Part shown: piece by piece, positions 34,364-48,441 of the stretch | Numbering within the stretch: position 1 is the stretch's first letter | How the letters are laid out: each line of letters opens with the position of its first letter | Assembly: GCA_963824105.1 (NCBI GenBank) | Contig: CAWGNN010000011.1 | Coordinates: 248,001 to 312,000, forward strand | DNA length: 64,000 nucleotides | Source: CAWDVB01 sp963824105 | GTDB lineage: Bacteria; Actinomycetota; Actinomycetes; Propionibacteriales; Nocardioidaceae | Direction of reading: 5' to 3' | Notes under the pieces: model-generated | Told to the model about the DNA's origin: nothing | Database searches by the model: none | The model's input: only the letters and a program-made list of their open reading frames with translations | Translations under genes and position numbers: made by a program

Positions 34364-34392
34364 TTGACGGGGTTGTGTGGACCGGGTAGCGT
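34364..34392 (+). promoter_or_regulatory. rrn promoter P2
   Basis: TTGACG (34364-34369), 17-nt spacer, TAGCGT (34387-34392). A strong sigma-A/HrdB-type promoter; expected start near 34399. Confidence 0.75.
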
Positions 34393-34468
34393 TAGGCAGG
34401 TTGCCCCAGAGGACGGCCGAGAGGCCAGAATCCGGTGCGCGCTTGATCCTTGAGAACTCAACAGTGTG

Positions 34469-34481
34469 CCAAAAGTCGACG
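34469..34481 (+). other. 5' arm of 16S processing stem
   Basis: CCAAAAGTCGACG pairs with CGTCGACTATTTGG (36261-36274) in the spacer downstream of 16S, with one bulged base. Likely RNase III-type processing stem enclosing 16S rRNA. Confidence 0.55.
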
Positions 34482-34649
34482 AATTAATTTAGTAACGCCC
34501 CGTCGACGGAAGCCGGTCCGACTTCGGTCGGTTCGGCGACCTGATGACGGTTCCTTTGGTAAGACACAGCCCCTCATTCCTGGGGCAACTCTTGCCGGGA
34601 TACTCCAAAGATTCGATGATTCGTTGTCCTAGACGACGACATCAGAAGA

Positions 34650-39606
<4,957 letters not shown>

Positions 39607-39679
39607 GATGTTGCGCGTCCACTGTGTGGCTCCCGAGTTACGGTCGGGGATCCTTCGAGATCCGACATAACTCCATAGA

Positions 39680-39797
39680 GTTTCGGCGGTCATAGCGATG
39701 GGGAAACACCCGGCTCCATTCCGAACCCGGAAGTTAAGCCCTTCTGCGCCGATGGTACTGCAGGCGGAGGCCTGTGGGAGAGTAGGACGCCGCCGGA
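39680..39797 (+). rRNA. rrf: 5S ribosomal RNA
   Basis: About 117 nt, starting TTTCGGCGGTCATAGCG and containing GGGGAAACACCCGG and CCGAACCCGGAAGTTAAG; the ends pair as the terminal helix (CGGCGG with CCGCCG). 74 nt after 23S. Confidence 0.95.
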
Positions 39798-39808
39798 CAT
39801 TTCTTTCC

Positions 39809-39843
39809 GTAGAGGCCACCTTTGGGTGGCCTCTACGTGTTTG
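39809..39843 (+). terminator. Terminator of the rRNA operon
   Basis: GTAGAGGCCACC and GGTGGCCTCTAC form a perfect 12-bp stem with loop TTTG, followed by GTGTTTGTG. Confidence 0.85.
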
Positions 39844-39926
39844 TGTGGGCCCGTTCGTCGCTCTGTGACACCCCGCCGTACGGTTGTCGTCGGCATCTGA
39901 AGTACTCGGATTGTTGAGGAGCAGCG

Positions 39927-40880
39927 ATGGCGCAAGGATCATCATCCGGAGACCGCTCAAAGGGTCGGCCGGTTCGGCGAGCGGGCTCTGCTAGTGGGTC
40001 GGGGACCGGCGCTAACGGGTCGAAGCGGAGTTCCGACCGACCTCGCGCGAAGGCCGGTGATCCAGGTCGCCGCTCGGCGAGCTCGGGTCGGGGCGGTGAG
40101 CGTGGTCGCCGCTCGGGGCCGGCCCGCAGCGGGACGCCGGAGGAGCGCACCGGAGCCCAGCAGGCGTATGACGGTCCTGAGATTCCGTCCGACATCACCG
40201 GCCGGGAGCTCGATCGCTCCGTGGCCGCACAGCTGCAGGGCCTTCCTGAGAAGCTGGCATTGCGCGTAGCCCGTCACCTGGTGGCTGCCGGCCGCCTCGT
40301 GGACGAGGACCCGGTTCTTGCCTACGCGCACGCCCAAGCTGCGCGGGCGCGGGCTTCGCGACTTGCCGTGGTCCGTGAGGCATGCGGCGAGGCCGCCTAC
40401 GCTGCCGGCGAGTTCGCCGACGCGGTGACCGAGCTGAGAGCCGCTCGGCGGATGAACGGTTCGCACGACTATCTGCCCATGATCGCCGACTGCGAACGTG
40501 CCCTGGGCAAACCCGAGAAGGCGATCGCTCTGGCGAGGAGCGCGGAGGGCAAGTCACTGCCCGAGCCGATTGCGATGGAGATGCTTATCGTGGAGGCGGG
40601 TGCCCGAAGGGATCTGGGCGAGCTCGAGGCTGCACTTCGGACCCTGGAGTCCGCACCGTTGCACTCGCCTTCTCGGCAGGAGTGGTCGGTGCGAGTCCGT
40701 TATGCCTACGCCGACACCCTGGAGGCTGCGGGTCGGGCCGAGGAGGCGGCGGAGTGGTTCCACCGGGCTGCGGCGATCGACAACGACGGGGTCACCGACG
40801 CGGACGAGCGCGCTGGCCAGCTTGACGTGGTCCTTGGCCGGTCCGAGGAGGCTCCGTCCACAGACCCGGACAGCGAGTGA
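39927..40880 (+). CDS. Tetratricopeptide-repeat protein
   Basis: 317 aa. The first ~75 residues are a Ser/Gly/Arg-rich disordered tail; the rest is alpha-helical with TPR-like units (VREACGEAAYAAGEFADAVTELRAARRM, MIADCERALGKPEKAIALARSAE, VRYAYADTLEAAGRAEEAAEWFHRAAAID). Scaffold role presumed; partner unknown. GAGGAG precedes the ATG. An equivalent gene lies between tyrS and tlyA in mycobacteria; here the rRNA operon separates it from tyrS. Confidence 0.8.
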   Translation: MAQGSSSGDRSKGRPVRRAGSASGSGTGANGSKRSSDRPRAKAGDPGRRSASSGRGGERGRRSGPARSGTPEERTGAQQAYDGPEIPSDITGRELDRSVAAQLQGLPEKLALRVARHLVAAGRLVDEDPVLAYAHAQAARARASRLAVVREACGEAAYAAGEFADAVTELRAARRMNGSHDYLPMIADCERALGKPEKAIALARSAEGKSLPEPIAMEMLIVEAGARRDLGELEAALRTLESAPLHSPSRQEWSVRVRYAYADTLEAAGRAEEAAEWFHRAAAIDNDGVTDADERAGQLDVVLGRSEEAPSTDPDSE

Positions 40881-40925
40881 CTGAACCGTCGGAGTCGCGG
40901 GCGACGATACGCCTGGGGTGATTCG

Positions 40926-41312
40926 ATGAGGAAGACAACAGCAGGTCCAGCCGAAGCAGACACATCACGTGCGGGATCAGGGCGCGGCGCGAACGACGTT
41001 CACCTGGTGGGGCGGGTCACGACGGGCTCGGAGACCCGGGCTCTCCCCTCAGGGGCCGCCGTGGTGACGTTCCGAATCGCGGTGCGCCGTGCACCCACCA
41101 CGATGACACGCGGTTCGTCGCAGAAGGTCGACGTCGTTGACTGTGTGGCGTGGTCGGCCGACGCCCGTCGTTCGGCTGCGCGGTGTGAGGTGGGCCAGAC
41201 CGTCGAGGTGCGCGGGTCGATCCGCAGGAGATTCTTCCGCTCCCAGGTCGGCGCGACCAGTCGGACCGAGGTGGAGGTGCTCGGGCTGCGCCGCCACCCT
41301 GCCGAGGGCTGA
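40926..41312 (+). CDS. Single-stranded DNA-binding protein (SSB-like OB fold)
   Basis: 128 aa. NDVHLVGRVTTGSETRALPSGAAVVTFRIAVRR is the SSB N-terminal strand pattern, followed by VDVVDCVAWSADARRSAARCEVGQTVEVRGSIRRRFFRS. No acidic C-terminal tail (DDDIPF type), so it is probably a second or auxiliary SSB, not the replication SSB. No clear SD in front of the ATG. Confidence 0.8.
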   Translation: MRKTTAGPAEADTSRAGSGRGANDVHLVGRVTTGSETRALPSGAAVVTFRIAVRRAPTTMTRGSSQKVDVVDCVAWSADARRSAARCEVGQTVEVRGSIRRRFFRSQVGATSRTEVEVLGLRRHPAEG

Positions 41313-41425
41313 ACGACAGTCCAACGTCACCTGACGAGCTGGACCTGTGTGCCCGACGCGGGCGTTGAAACGTCGCGGATGAGGAGACTGGTACGGTCCG
41401 CAGCGACCGCAGAGGAGTGGGGCCG

Positions 41426-42454
41426 ATGACGCAGAGATATCTGGGGTGGACCGAGGAGTCCCTCGCGTCTCGGCACGACGTCGCCCTGCTCGACCTCGAC
41501 GGCGTGGTCTACATCGGGAAAGATGCTGTGCCCGGGGTCGCTGATGTGCTGGCAGAGGCTCAGGCAGCGGGCATGCGCACCATCTTCGTCACGAACAACG
41601 CGGCCCGACCGCCGTCGGCGGTGGGCGGCCACCTGAGGGCCCTCGGCCTCAACGCAGCTGACGACGACGTGGTTACCTCCGCCCAGGCCGTGAGCACGAT
41701 GATGGCCAGGGAGCTCCCGGCGGGGTCGACGATCTTCGTGATGGGGGGCGAGGGACTCCTGACCGCGGTCGAGGCCGCGGGACTGGTGCCCACCCAGGAT
41801 CCCGACGCCGACATCTCCGCAGTCGTCTCCGGCTACCACCCGGATCTTCGCTTCGGGACGATCGTGGATGCCACGATCCTGGTGCGCACAGGACTGCCCT
41901 GGTACGCATCGAACGCCGATCTGACCCTGCCGACCGCGCGTGGTGTGGGGCCGGGCAACGGCTCCCTGCTCGAGATGGTTTCTCGGCTCGTCGACCGGCG
42001 GCCGCGGGTGGCGGGGAAGCCGGAGCCGGTCCTCTTCCAGCAGAGCATGGAGCGCACCTCTGCCCTTCGGCCGCTCGTGGTGGGCGACCGGCTCGACACC
42101 GACATCGAGGGTGCGAGACGAGCCGGGATGGACAGTCTGCTTGTCCTGACCGGGGTGACCGGTCTGACTGAGCTGATCGCGGCCACGGAGCCACAGCGCC
42201 CTACGTATCTCAGCCCGACGCTGGCCGGCCTGAACCAGCCCCAAACCGAGTGCACGATCCATGACGGGGGTGTAGGAGCCGGCGGATGGCGAGCGCAGGT
42301 GGATGACGGTCGGCTGTCCGTTCGTGGGTCCGGTCCGGACGGGGACTGGTGGCGCGTCGTCGCTGTTGCTGCGTGGCATCATCGGGACACGAGCGGTGAG
42401 GTCCCTGCCTTTGATGGCCTGGTCCCGCCACTGGTCCCGATGGCGGAGACGTGA
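41426..42454 (+). CDS. HAD-superfamily (NagD/class IIA) phosphatase
   Basis: 342 aa. Motif I ALLDLDGVVYIGKDAVPG, motif II IFVTNNAARPPSAV and motifs III/IV RPLVVGDRLDTDIEGARRAGMDSLLVLTGVT define a class IIA HAD hydrolase. Start taken at ATG 41426 (9 nt after AGGAG) over the GTG at 41417. A C-terminal extension of about 70 residues after the HAD core is unusual. Substrate unknown. Confidence 0.88.
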   Translation: MTQRYLGWTEESLASRHDVALLDLDGVVYIGKDAVPGVADVLAEAQAAGMRTIFVTNNAARPPSAVGGHLRALGLNAADDDVVTSAQAVSTMMARELPAGSTIFVMGGEGLLTAVEAAGLVPTQDPDADISAVVSGYHPDLRFGTIVDATILVRTGLPWYASNADLTLPTARGVGPGNGSLLEMVSRLVDRRPRVAGKPEPVLFQQSMERTSALRPLVVGDRLDTDIEGARRAGMDSLLVLTGVTGLTELIAATEPQRPTYLSPTLAGLNQPQTECTIHDGGVGAGGWRAQVDDGRLSVRGSGPDGDWWRVVAVAAWHHRDTSGEVPAFDGLVPPLVPMAET

Positions 42455-42476
42455 CCCCGCAGCCAAGGAGGAGCAG

Positions 42477-42737
42477 ATGATCGAGGAACCCATCGAGGTC
42501 GACCTTCGGGACCGGTCCGGAGTCGAGGGGACGGAGCCTGCGCGGACCGCAGAAGCAGCGACGGCGCCCTCGGAGTCTGTGCGGACGGGTGACTCCCGGA
42601 TCGACGATGTGCTCGACGGTCTGGCAGCGCTTGACGACGCTGACATCGACAACCACCCGGCGCACTACTCGGCCGTGCACGAGACGCTGCGCGAGGCCCT
42701 GTCGTCGCCGCAGCCTGAGTTGGACGAGGACGAGTGA
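42477..42737 (+). CDS. Small conserved acidic protein
   Basis: 86 aa, ATG at 42477 behind AAGGAGGAG. Acidic, no membrane segment; a C-terminal helix with DSRIDDVLDGLAALDDADIDNHPAHYSAVHETLREAL. Located 3 nt before tlyA, the position of a small unknown gene in mycobacteria as well. Function unknown. Confidence 0.7.
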   Translation: MIEEPIEVDLRDRSGVEGTEPARTAEAATAPSESVRTGDSRIDDVLDGLAALDDADIDNHPAHYSAVHETLREALSSPQPELDEDE

Positions 42738-42740
42738 TCG

Positions 42741-43580
42741 GTGTCTCCTCGGCGACAGCGGCTCGACGCTGAGCTTGTGCGACGCGGCTTGGGCCGCTCT
42801 CGAGCGCACGCGGCGGAGTTGATCGCGCAGGGGCGGGTCACGGTGTCCGGGCAGACTGCCACCAAACCAGCCACCGGGGTCACGACCGACGCGGCGATCG
42901 TCGTTCGTGACGATCCCGCGGGCCCGGAGTTCGTCTCCCGCGGCGGGCACAAGCTCGACGGCGCCCTCATGGCATTCGAGCCCCAGGGCCTGCTGGTGCG
43001 AGGAAGGCGCGCTCTGGATGCTGGAGCGTCCACCGGAGGCTTCACTGACGTGCTGCTTCGTCACGGCGCCCGAGAGGTCGTGGCTGTCGATGTCGGCTAC
43101 GGGCAGCTGGCCTGGTCCCTGCGATCCGACCCGCGCGTGAAGGTGCGTGACCGGACCAATGTCCGCGACCTGACGCCCCAGATGATCGGATCGCCCGTCG
43201 AGCTGATCGTGGGTGATCTGTCGTTCATCTCCCTGCGCCTCGTGCTCGATGCCTTGATCGCCGTGATGGACCCGGCAGGGGATCTGGTGCTCATGGTCAA
43301 GCCGCAGTTCGAGGTCGGCAAGGACCGGGTGGGCAAGGGCGGGGTGGTTCGTGACCCGTCTCTAAGAGCCGAGGCGGTGGCGGGCGTCGCGGAGGCATTG
43401 TCGGCTCGGGGCTGGGGCGTTCGGGCGGTCACGGAGAGCCCGCTGCCCGGACCTGCGGGCAACGTCGAGTACTTCCTGTGGGCCCGACACGGTCCCGCCG
43501 AGATCACGCCTGAGAAGATCCAGGACTCCGTACGTCGGAACCCGGATGTGACGGCGCGGGATGAGAGGGTTGACCCGTGA
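42741..43580 (+). CDS. tlyA: TlyA-family rRNA 2'-O-methyltransferase
   Basis: 279 aa from a GTG. N-terminal S4 RNA-binding domain (RLDAELVRRGLGRSRAHAAELIAQGRVTVSG), then a FtsJ-like methyltransferase with the SAM loop LDAGASTGGFTDVLLRHGA and VGDLSFISLR. In mycobacteria TlyA methylates C1409 of 16S and C1920 of 23S rRNA and makes cells sensitive to capreomycin. Some relatives are called hemolysins; the methyltransferase role is better supported. GTGA overlap with nadK. Confidence 0.93.
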   Translation: MSPRRQRLDAELVRRGLGRSRAHAAELIAQGRVTVSGQTATKPATGVTTDAAIVVRDDPAGPEFVSRGGHKLDGALMAFEPQGLLVRGRRALDAGASTGGFTDVLLRHGAREVVAVDVGYGQLAWSLRSDPRVKVRDRTNVRDLTPQMIGSPVELIVGDLSFISLRLVLDALIAVMDPAGDLVLMVKPQFEVGKDRVGKGGVVRDPSLRAEAVAGVAEALSARGWGVRAVTESPLPGPAGNVEYFLWARHGPAEITPEKIQDSVRRNPDVTARDERVDP

Positions 43581-44527
43581 GCGCCCCCGGCCAGATCCCC
43601 TCCGCCCAGGCGGAGCGCAAGATCCTCGTGGTCACCCATGCCCGGAGGGAAGACGCCCGGGATGTTGCGGTCACCCTGTGCAAGGCGCTGCGGGACGCGG
43701 GCATCGGGTTGCGCCTGCTCTCCGACGAGGCGGAGGCGATGGGGCTGGGGTCAGCGGAGTGCGAAATCGTGGCTCCGTCAGAGGTCGCCTCGGCGGGCTG
43801 TGAGCTGATCGTCGTGATCGGGGGCGACGGGACGATTCTTCGTGCGGCGGAGTTGGCACGGCAGTCCGGCACCCCGCTGCTCGGGGTCAACCTCGGTCAT
43901 ATCGGGTTCCTCGCCGAGACCGAGCACGAGGATGTCGTCTCCACGATCGACGCCATCGTGTCGCGCTCGTACACGACAGAGGAGCGGCTGACCGTTGACG
44001 TGACCGTCTTCCGGGGCCAGCAGGTGATGGCGGAGACCTGGGCGTTGAACGAAGCCAGCATCGAGAAGGCAGCCCGCGAGAAGATGATCGAGGTCATCGT
44101 CGAGGTCGACGGGCGTCCCCTGTCGCGGTGGGGGTGCGACGGTGTCGTCTGTGCCACGCCCACAGGCTCGACGGCCTATAGCTTCTCCTCGGGGGGGCCA
44201 GTGGTCTGGCCCGAGGTCGAGGCACTGCTCATGGTTCCGCTCAGCGCGCACGCGCTCTTCGCCCGTCCCATCGTGGTCGCCCCCACGTCGGTGATCGCGG
44301 TGGACGTCCTCGCCGACTACGGCGCGGGAGGTGTCTTGTGGTGTGACGGGCGACGTACGTTCGATGTCCCGCCGGGAGACCGGGTGGAGGTCCGGCGGGG
44401 TCGACGAAGCATCCGTCTGGCCCGTCTGCATGCTCGGCCCTTCACCGACCGGCTTGTAGCCAAGTTCGAGCTGCCCGTCATCGGCTGGCGGGCGGCGCGG
44501 CGCGCCCACGCGGCGGAACAGCCATGA
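43577..44527 (+). CDS. nadK: NAD kinase
   Basis: Phosphorylates NAD to NADP; 316 aa. IGGDGTILRAAELARQSGTPLLGVNLGHIGFLAE holds the GGDG motif; LNEASIEK and GDGVVCATPTGSTAYSFSSGGP are the NAD- and phosphate-binding parts. Coupled by 4-nt overlaps to tlyA and recN, the conserved tlyA-nadK-recN order. Confidence 0.96.
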   Translation: MSAPGQIPSAQAERKILVVTHARREDARDVAVTLCKALRDAGIGLRLLSDEAEAMGLGSAECEIVAPSEVASAGCELIVVIGGDGTILRAAELARQSGTPLLGVNLGHIGFLAETEHEDVVSTIDAIVSRSYTTEERLTVDVTVFRGQQVMAETWALNEASIEKAAREKMIEVIVEVDGRPLSRWGCDGVVCATPTGSTAYSFSSGGPVVWPEVEALLMVPLSAHALFARPIVVAPTSVIAVDVLADYGAGGVLWCDGRRTFDVPPGDRVEVRRGRRSIRLARLHARPFTDRLVAKFELPVIGWRAARRAHAAEQP

Positions 44528-46254
44528 TCGAGGAGATCCGGATCCGGTCCCTCGGCGTGATCGAAGAGTCCGGCCTCGAGCTGGGTCCCGGTTTCACGGC
44601 CATCACCGGTGAGACCGGTGCGGGGAAGACCATGGTGGTCTCCGCTCTTCGGCTCCTGCTCGGAGCCCGGGCGGACTCTGGCGTGGTCAGGGCGGGCGCT
44701 CGTTACGCCCGCATCGAAGGGTTGGTCCGGACCGGCACCTGGTCGGCCCCACTTGAGGCTCGCCTGGAGGAGTTGGGGGCCGAGATCGACGACGGCACCT
44801 TGGTGATTGCCCGGCGGGTTGCCGCTGAGGGCCGTTCCCGAGCCACCGTGGGCGGGGCCTCGGTCCCTGCAGGGGCTCTCAGTGAGATCAGTCAGGCCCT
44901 GGTCGTCGTCCACGGACAATCCGACCAACACCGGTTGCAGTCGTCGGCCGAGCAGTTGGACGCGCTGGACCGGTACGCGGGCTCGGAGGTGCTGGCCCTG
45001 CGGGAGGAGTTCGGCGAGGCGTTTGCGCGGATGCGCTCGGTGGAACGCGAGCTCGCGGACCTCATCGACTCCAGAAGGGAGCGGGCACGGGAGGCAGACC
45101 TGCTCCGCTTCGGCCTGGACGAGATCGCCGCGGCCAACCCCCAGCCGGGTGAGGACCGCGCCTTGGCGGACGAGGAGCAGCGGTTGGCCCACGCCGACAC
45201 GCTGCGGACGGCCGCCGAGAGCGCGCGTCTGCTCTTGTCCAGCGACGAGGAGGAACCTGACGCCCTGGCCAGCCTGGCCCGAGCGCGGGCGGCCCTGGAG
45301 GCCGTGCGCGACCACGACCCGGAGGCCGCGGCACTGTCGGACCGGATGGCCGAGGCGAGCTACCTCGTCTCCGACCTCGCCGCTGACGCGGCGTCTTACG
45401 CCTCGGGCCTCGAGTCGGATCCCGCCCGCCTTGCCGAAGTCTCTGAACGACGTTCAGCTCTCAGAGCGCTCACCCGCAAGTACGGCGAGGACCTCAGCGC
45501 TGTGCTCGAATGGGCGCGCAACGCGTCGACCTCACTCGAACGAGTCGACAACGCCGATCAGCTTGCTGCCGACCTGACCGCAGCCCGAGACGAGCTGCGG
45601 GCCCGTCTGGCGGTGCTGGGGGAGCGTCTCACCGAGGGGAGGGTGTCCGCGGCCGAGCGGCTCTCCCAGGAGGTGACCGCCGAGCTCACCGAGCTTGCCA
45701 TGCCGCATGCCACGGTCTCGATCGATGTGCGCCGGTCTGTGGACCCCACGGGCATCGAGACGCCGCAGGGGCCGGTACGGGCCAGTGCCCGCGGACTCGA
45801 CGACGTGGAGTTCCTCCTGGCGGCCAATCCGGGCGCCGAGCCCCGTTCCCTGGCCAAGAGCGCGTCCGGTGGTGAGCTGTCGCGCGTGATGCTGGCTCTG
45901 GAGGTCGTCCTGGCCGCCTCTGACCCGGTGCCGACGCTCGTCTTCGACGAGATCGATGCAGGCATCGGTGGCAAGGCCGCGGTCGAGGTCGGACGTCGCC
46001 TTGCGCGGCTGTCACAGCTGGCTCAGGTCGTGGTGGTCACCCACCTGCCCCAAGTGGCGGCGTTCGCCGATACCCACGTGCGGGTGTCCAAGGACAGCAC
46101 CGGAGCAGTCACGACCTCGGATCTGGCGGTCCTCACCGACGAGGACCGGATCGTCGAGCTCTCCCGGATGCTGGCCGGGCTGGAGGACTCCGCTTCAGCC
46201 CGTGCGCACGCTCAGGAGCTCCTCGAGACCGCTCGCGCAGGAGCCGCCCGATGA
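44524..46254 (+). CDS. recN: DNA repair protein RecN
   Basis: SMC-like ATPase for double-strand-break repair; 576 aa. Walker A GFTAITGETGAGKTMVV (about residues 28-44), a central coiled-coil-rich region, the ABC signature LAKSASGGELSRVMLALE and Walker B TLVFDEIDAGIGG. ATGA overlaps on both sides. Confidence 0.96.
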   Translation: MIEEIRIRSLGVIEESGLELGPGFTAITGETGAGKTMVVSALRLLLGARADSGVVRAGARYARIEGLVRTGTWSAPLEARLEELGAEIDDGTLVIARRVAAEGRSRATVGGASVPAGALSEISQALVVVHGQSDQHRLQSSAEQLDALDRYAGSEVLALREEFGEAFARMRSVERELADLIDSRRERAREADLLRFGLDEIAAANPQPGEDRALADEEQRLAHADTLRTAAESARLLLSSDEEEPDALASLARARAALEAVRDHDPEAAALSDRMAEASYLVSDLAADAASYASGLESDPARLAEVSERRSALRALTRKYGEDLSAVLEWARNASTSLERVDNADQLAADLTAARDELRARLAVLGERLTEGRVSAAERLSQEVTAELTELAMPHATVSIDVRRSVDPTGIETPQGPVRASARGLDDVEFLLAANPGAEPRSLAKSASGGELSRVMLALEVVLAASDPVPTLVFDEIDAGIGGKAAVEVGRRLARLSQLAQVVVVTHLPQVAAFADTHVRVSKDSTGAVTTSDLAVLTDEDRIVELSRMLAGLEDSASARAHAQELLETARAGAAR

Positions 46255-47468
46255 AACGACGGACACGGACCACTGTCGGGCTTCCGCCCGGAGCGGTCAC
46301 CGGACCTGCTCGGGTCGGGCGCAGCGCGGCGTTGCTGCTCCCGCGTCTGCGGCCAGGTGATATCGCTGTCATCGACCAGCTGGACCTTGATCGCTCGACG
46401 GCACGAGAGTTCGCCAAGGCCGGGGTGGCCGGCGTCGTGAACGCCTCCCCGTCCATCTCGGGCAGGTTCCCGAACCTCGGCCCTGAGCTGCTCGCCGAGG
46501 CGGGAGTGGCACAGGTCGACATGGTCGGGCCGGAGATCTTCTCCAGGATCAAGAGCGGCGAGAAGATCGTCGTGGTCGATGGGAACGTGCAGCGTGGCGA
46601 GGACCTGATCGCCGCCGGTCGCGCCCTGCACGCCTCCGACGTCCTCCAGCTGATGTCCGCTGCGCGTCGGGGTCTGGAGACCCAGCTGCAGAGCTTCACT
46701 GCGAACACCGTGGAGTTCCTCCGCCGTGAACAGGGGCTGATCCTCCACGGAGAGGGTCTCCCTGACCTGCGCACGTCGATTGCCGGGCGTCCGGTGCTCG
46801 TGGTTGTCGCGGGCTTCGACTACACCGCCGACCTTCAGCGGGTCCGCCGGTTCGTCAAGGAGCAGAAGCCGCTCGTCTTCGCCGTCGACGCGGGCGCTGA
46901 CGCCGCGAGGCGGGCGGGGCTGCGGCCGAACGTCCTGATCCTGAGCGAGGCAGGGCTCGGTGCTCGGACCTCCACCGGGCGGAGCGTGGCGCCGGTGTCC
47001 GACAAGGCGATCCGGTCGGCACGCGAGGTTGTGCTGGTGACGGACCTCAGCGGCCAGGCGACCGGCGCGGAGCGGCTCGTCAAGCTCGGGCTTGCCCCGA
47101 TCGAGGTCCGAGCGTCGGCCGCCCCCGCCGACATCGCGGTGCTGATGGCCGACGTGGGGCAGGCGCGCCTCATCGTCACGGTGGGCATCCACGCCACCTT
47201 GGACGAGTTCTTGGACCGGCAGCGGACCGGGATGGCCAGCACCTTCCTGACCCAGCTGCGGGCCGGACCCAAGCTGGTATCGGCCGCTGCCCTGCCCCAG
47301 GTGTACCTCGGCGGCGTACGCCGGTGGCAGCTCGCCCTCGTGGTGCTCGCAGGCGTTGCGGTCGTGCTCGCCTCCCTGGCCACCACGCCCCAGGGCGCTG
47401 ACCTGTACCACAGCGTCTGGTCGCATCTTTCCGACTGGTTCCACCTCATCCGAACAGGAGCGAAGTGA
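46251..47468 (+). CDS. steA: Cytokinetic ring protein SteA-like
   Basis: 405 aa, cytosolic with one C-terminal membrane segment (about 363-383, LALVVLAGVAVVLASLA). RPVLVVVAGFDYTADLQRVRRFV and GIHATLDEFLDRQRTGMASTFLTQLRAGPKLV match the SteA family (thiamin pyrophosphokinase-like fold), which acts with SteB in cell division of corynebacteria. The usual GDMDS box is not found: the corresponding stretch reads RPNVLILSEAGLGA. Upstream of steB with GTGA overlap. Confidence 0.85.
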   Translation: MKRRTRTTVGLPPGAVTGPARVGRSAALLLPRLRPGDIAVIDQLDLDRSTAREFAKAGVAGVVNASPSISGRFPNLGPELLAEAGVAQVDMVGPEIFSRIKSGEKIVVVDGNVQRGEDLIAAGRALHASDVLQLMSAARRGLETQLQSFTANTVEFLRREQGLILHGEGLPDLRTSIAGRPVLVVVAGFDYTADLQRVRRFVKEQKPLVFAVDAGADAARRAGLRPNVLILSEAGLGARTSTGRSVAPVSDKAIRSAREVVLVTDLSGQATGAERLVKLGLAPIEVRASAAPADIAVLMADVGQARLIVTVGIHATLDEFLDRQRTGMASTFLTQLRAGPKLVSAAALPQVYLGGVRRWQLALVVLAGVAVVLASLATTPQGADLYHSVWSHLSDWFHLIRTGAK

Positions 47469-48385
47469 TCTCCTTCCGCTACCACGTCGTCACAGTTGTT
47501 GCGATCCTGTTCGCCCTGGCCGCTGGAGTGGTCCTGGGCCACGGGCTCGCGGGCACACCGGCCACTGTCACGGGGTCGGGAACTCCGACCGCGACCAGCA
47601 CGCCAGCACCTACCGTCGATGTCGCTAGGCTGCAGCAGCAGCTCGCCAACGACCAGGGTTTCATCAAGGGAGTCGCATCCCAGGTGGTTGCTGGCAGCCT
47701 TTCCGGCACTTCGGTCGTCCTCGTCGTCGCTCCGGGTGCGGACTCGGGGATCGTCGCGGGGATCTCCGACCTGCTGACCAAGAGCGGGGCCGCGGTCACC
47801 GGCCGGGTCGACCTGGGCCAAGACGCCGTGGACCCGAGCTCACGACAGCTGGTCGACGAGCTCACCACGCAGCTGGTCAAGTCGACCAAGGGGGCGAGGG
47901 TCGACAAGTCCTTGAGCACCTACGAGCGCTTCGGCGCCGTTCTGGGGATCGCGATCGCGGCCCCACAAGCCGCAGGTGTCCCGGCGCCCGCGTCCTCGCA
48001 GTCCCTGCTCTCTGGGTTGTCCGCGGGACATCTGGCGACCTCGAAGGAGACGCTCGCCCGGAACGCGGGGCTGGTGCTGCTCATCGCGCCATCCGGCTCG
48101 GCGACCGACACCGCGGCCACCGGGACCATCCTCGCCAGCATGGCCAGAGGGCTGGCAGGTGAGGCGACGGCCGTGATGGTCGTGGCCGGCCTGGCTGACG
48201 GTCAGCCCGCGGCCGCGATCGAGGCGGTGCGCAGCGATGCCCAGGCGACCAGCCTGGTGGCCACCGAGGACACCGGCGACCAGGCCTCCGGGCAGGTGGC
48301 GGCCATCCTTGGGTTGGCCGCGGCCGCCAGGGGAACGGTCGGTCAGTACGGCACGGGGGACTCCGCGGCGTCGATCGTTCCCTGA
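47465..48385 (+). CDS. steB: Copper transporter/SteB-like envelope protein (MctB family)
   Basis: 306 aa with an N-terminal membrane anchor or signal (YHVVTVVAILFALAAGVVLGHGL) and a long outside domain rich in Ala, Gly, Val, Thr. The start MISFRYHVV and overall form match the MctB (Rv1698) family, in mycobacteria linked to copper export and in corynebacteria (SteB) to division with SteA. No metal-binding cysteines are present here, so the SteA partner role is preferred. Confidence 0.82.
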   Translation: MISFRYHVVTVVAILFALAAGVVLGHGLAGTPATVTGSGTPTATSTPAPTVDVARLQQQLANDQGFIKGVASQVVAGSLSGTSVVLVVAPGADSGIVAGISDLLTKSGAAVTGRVDLGQDAVDPSSRQLVDELTTQLVKSTKGARVDKSLSTYERFGAVLGIAIAAPQAAGVPAPASSQSLLSGLSAGHLATSKETLARNAGLVLLIAPSGSATDTAATGTILASMARGLAGEATAVMVVAGLADGQPAAAIEAVRSDAQATSLVATEDTGDQASGQVAAILGLAAAARGTVGQYGTGDSAASIVP

Positions 48386-48435
48386 TCGAGATGGAATGGT
48401 CCTGCGTGTTTTCGCCGAACCGGCCTCGGAGTTGC

Positions 48436-48441
48436 TAGCCT
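48436..48441 (+). promoter_or_regulatory. Extended -10 element upstream of pyrG
   Basis: TGC-TAGCCT (TG at 48433-48434); expected start about 48448, giving a ~120-nt leader that begins in a C/G-rich stretch. No clear attenuator hairpin with a U-run was found. Confidence 0.45.

Larger units (their letters stand above)
34076..34649 (+). other. rRNA operon upstream region and leader (no protein gene)
   Basis: This 574-nt gap holds the rrn promoters and leader. A small hairpin TGATCC/GGATCA (34073-34088) overlaps the stop of the previous gene. An 18-nt perfect palindrome CCACCTCGGCCGAGGTGG lies at 34268-34285. The leader motif CTTGAGAACTCAACAGTG (near 34449-34466) recurs almost unchanged in the 16S-23S spacer (about 36463-36480) and probably belongs to the antitermination/processing signals. 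Confidence 0.7.
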
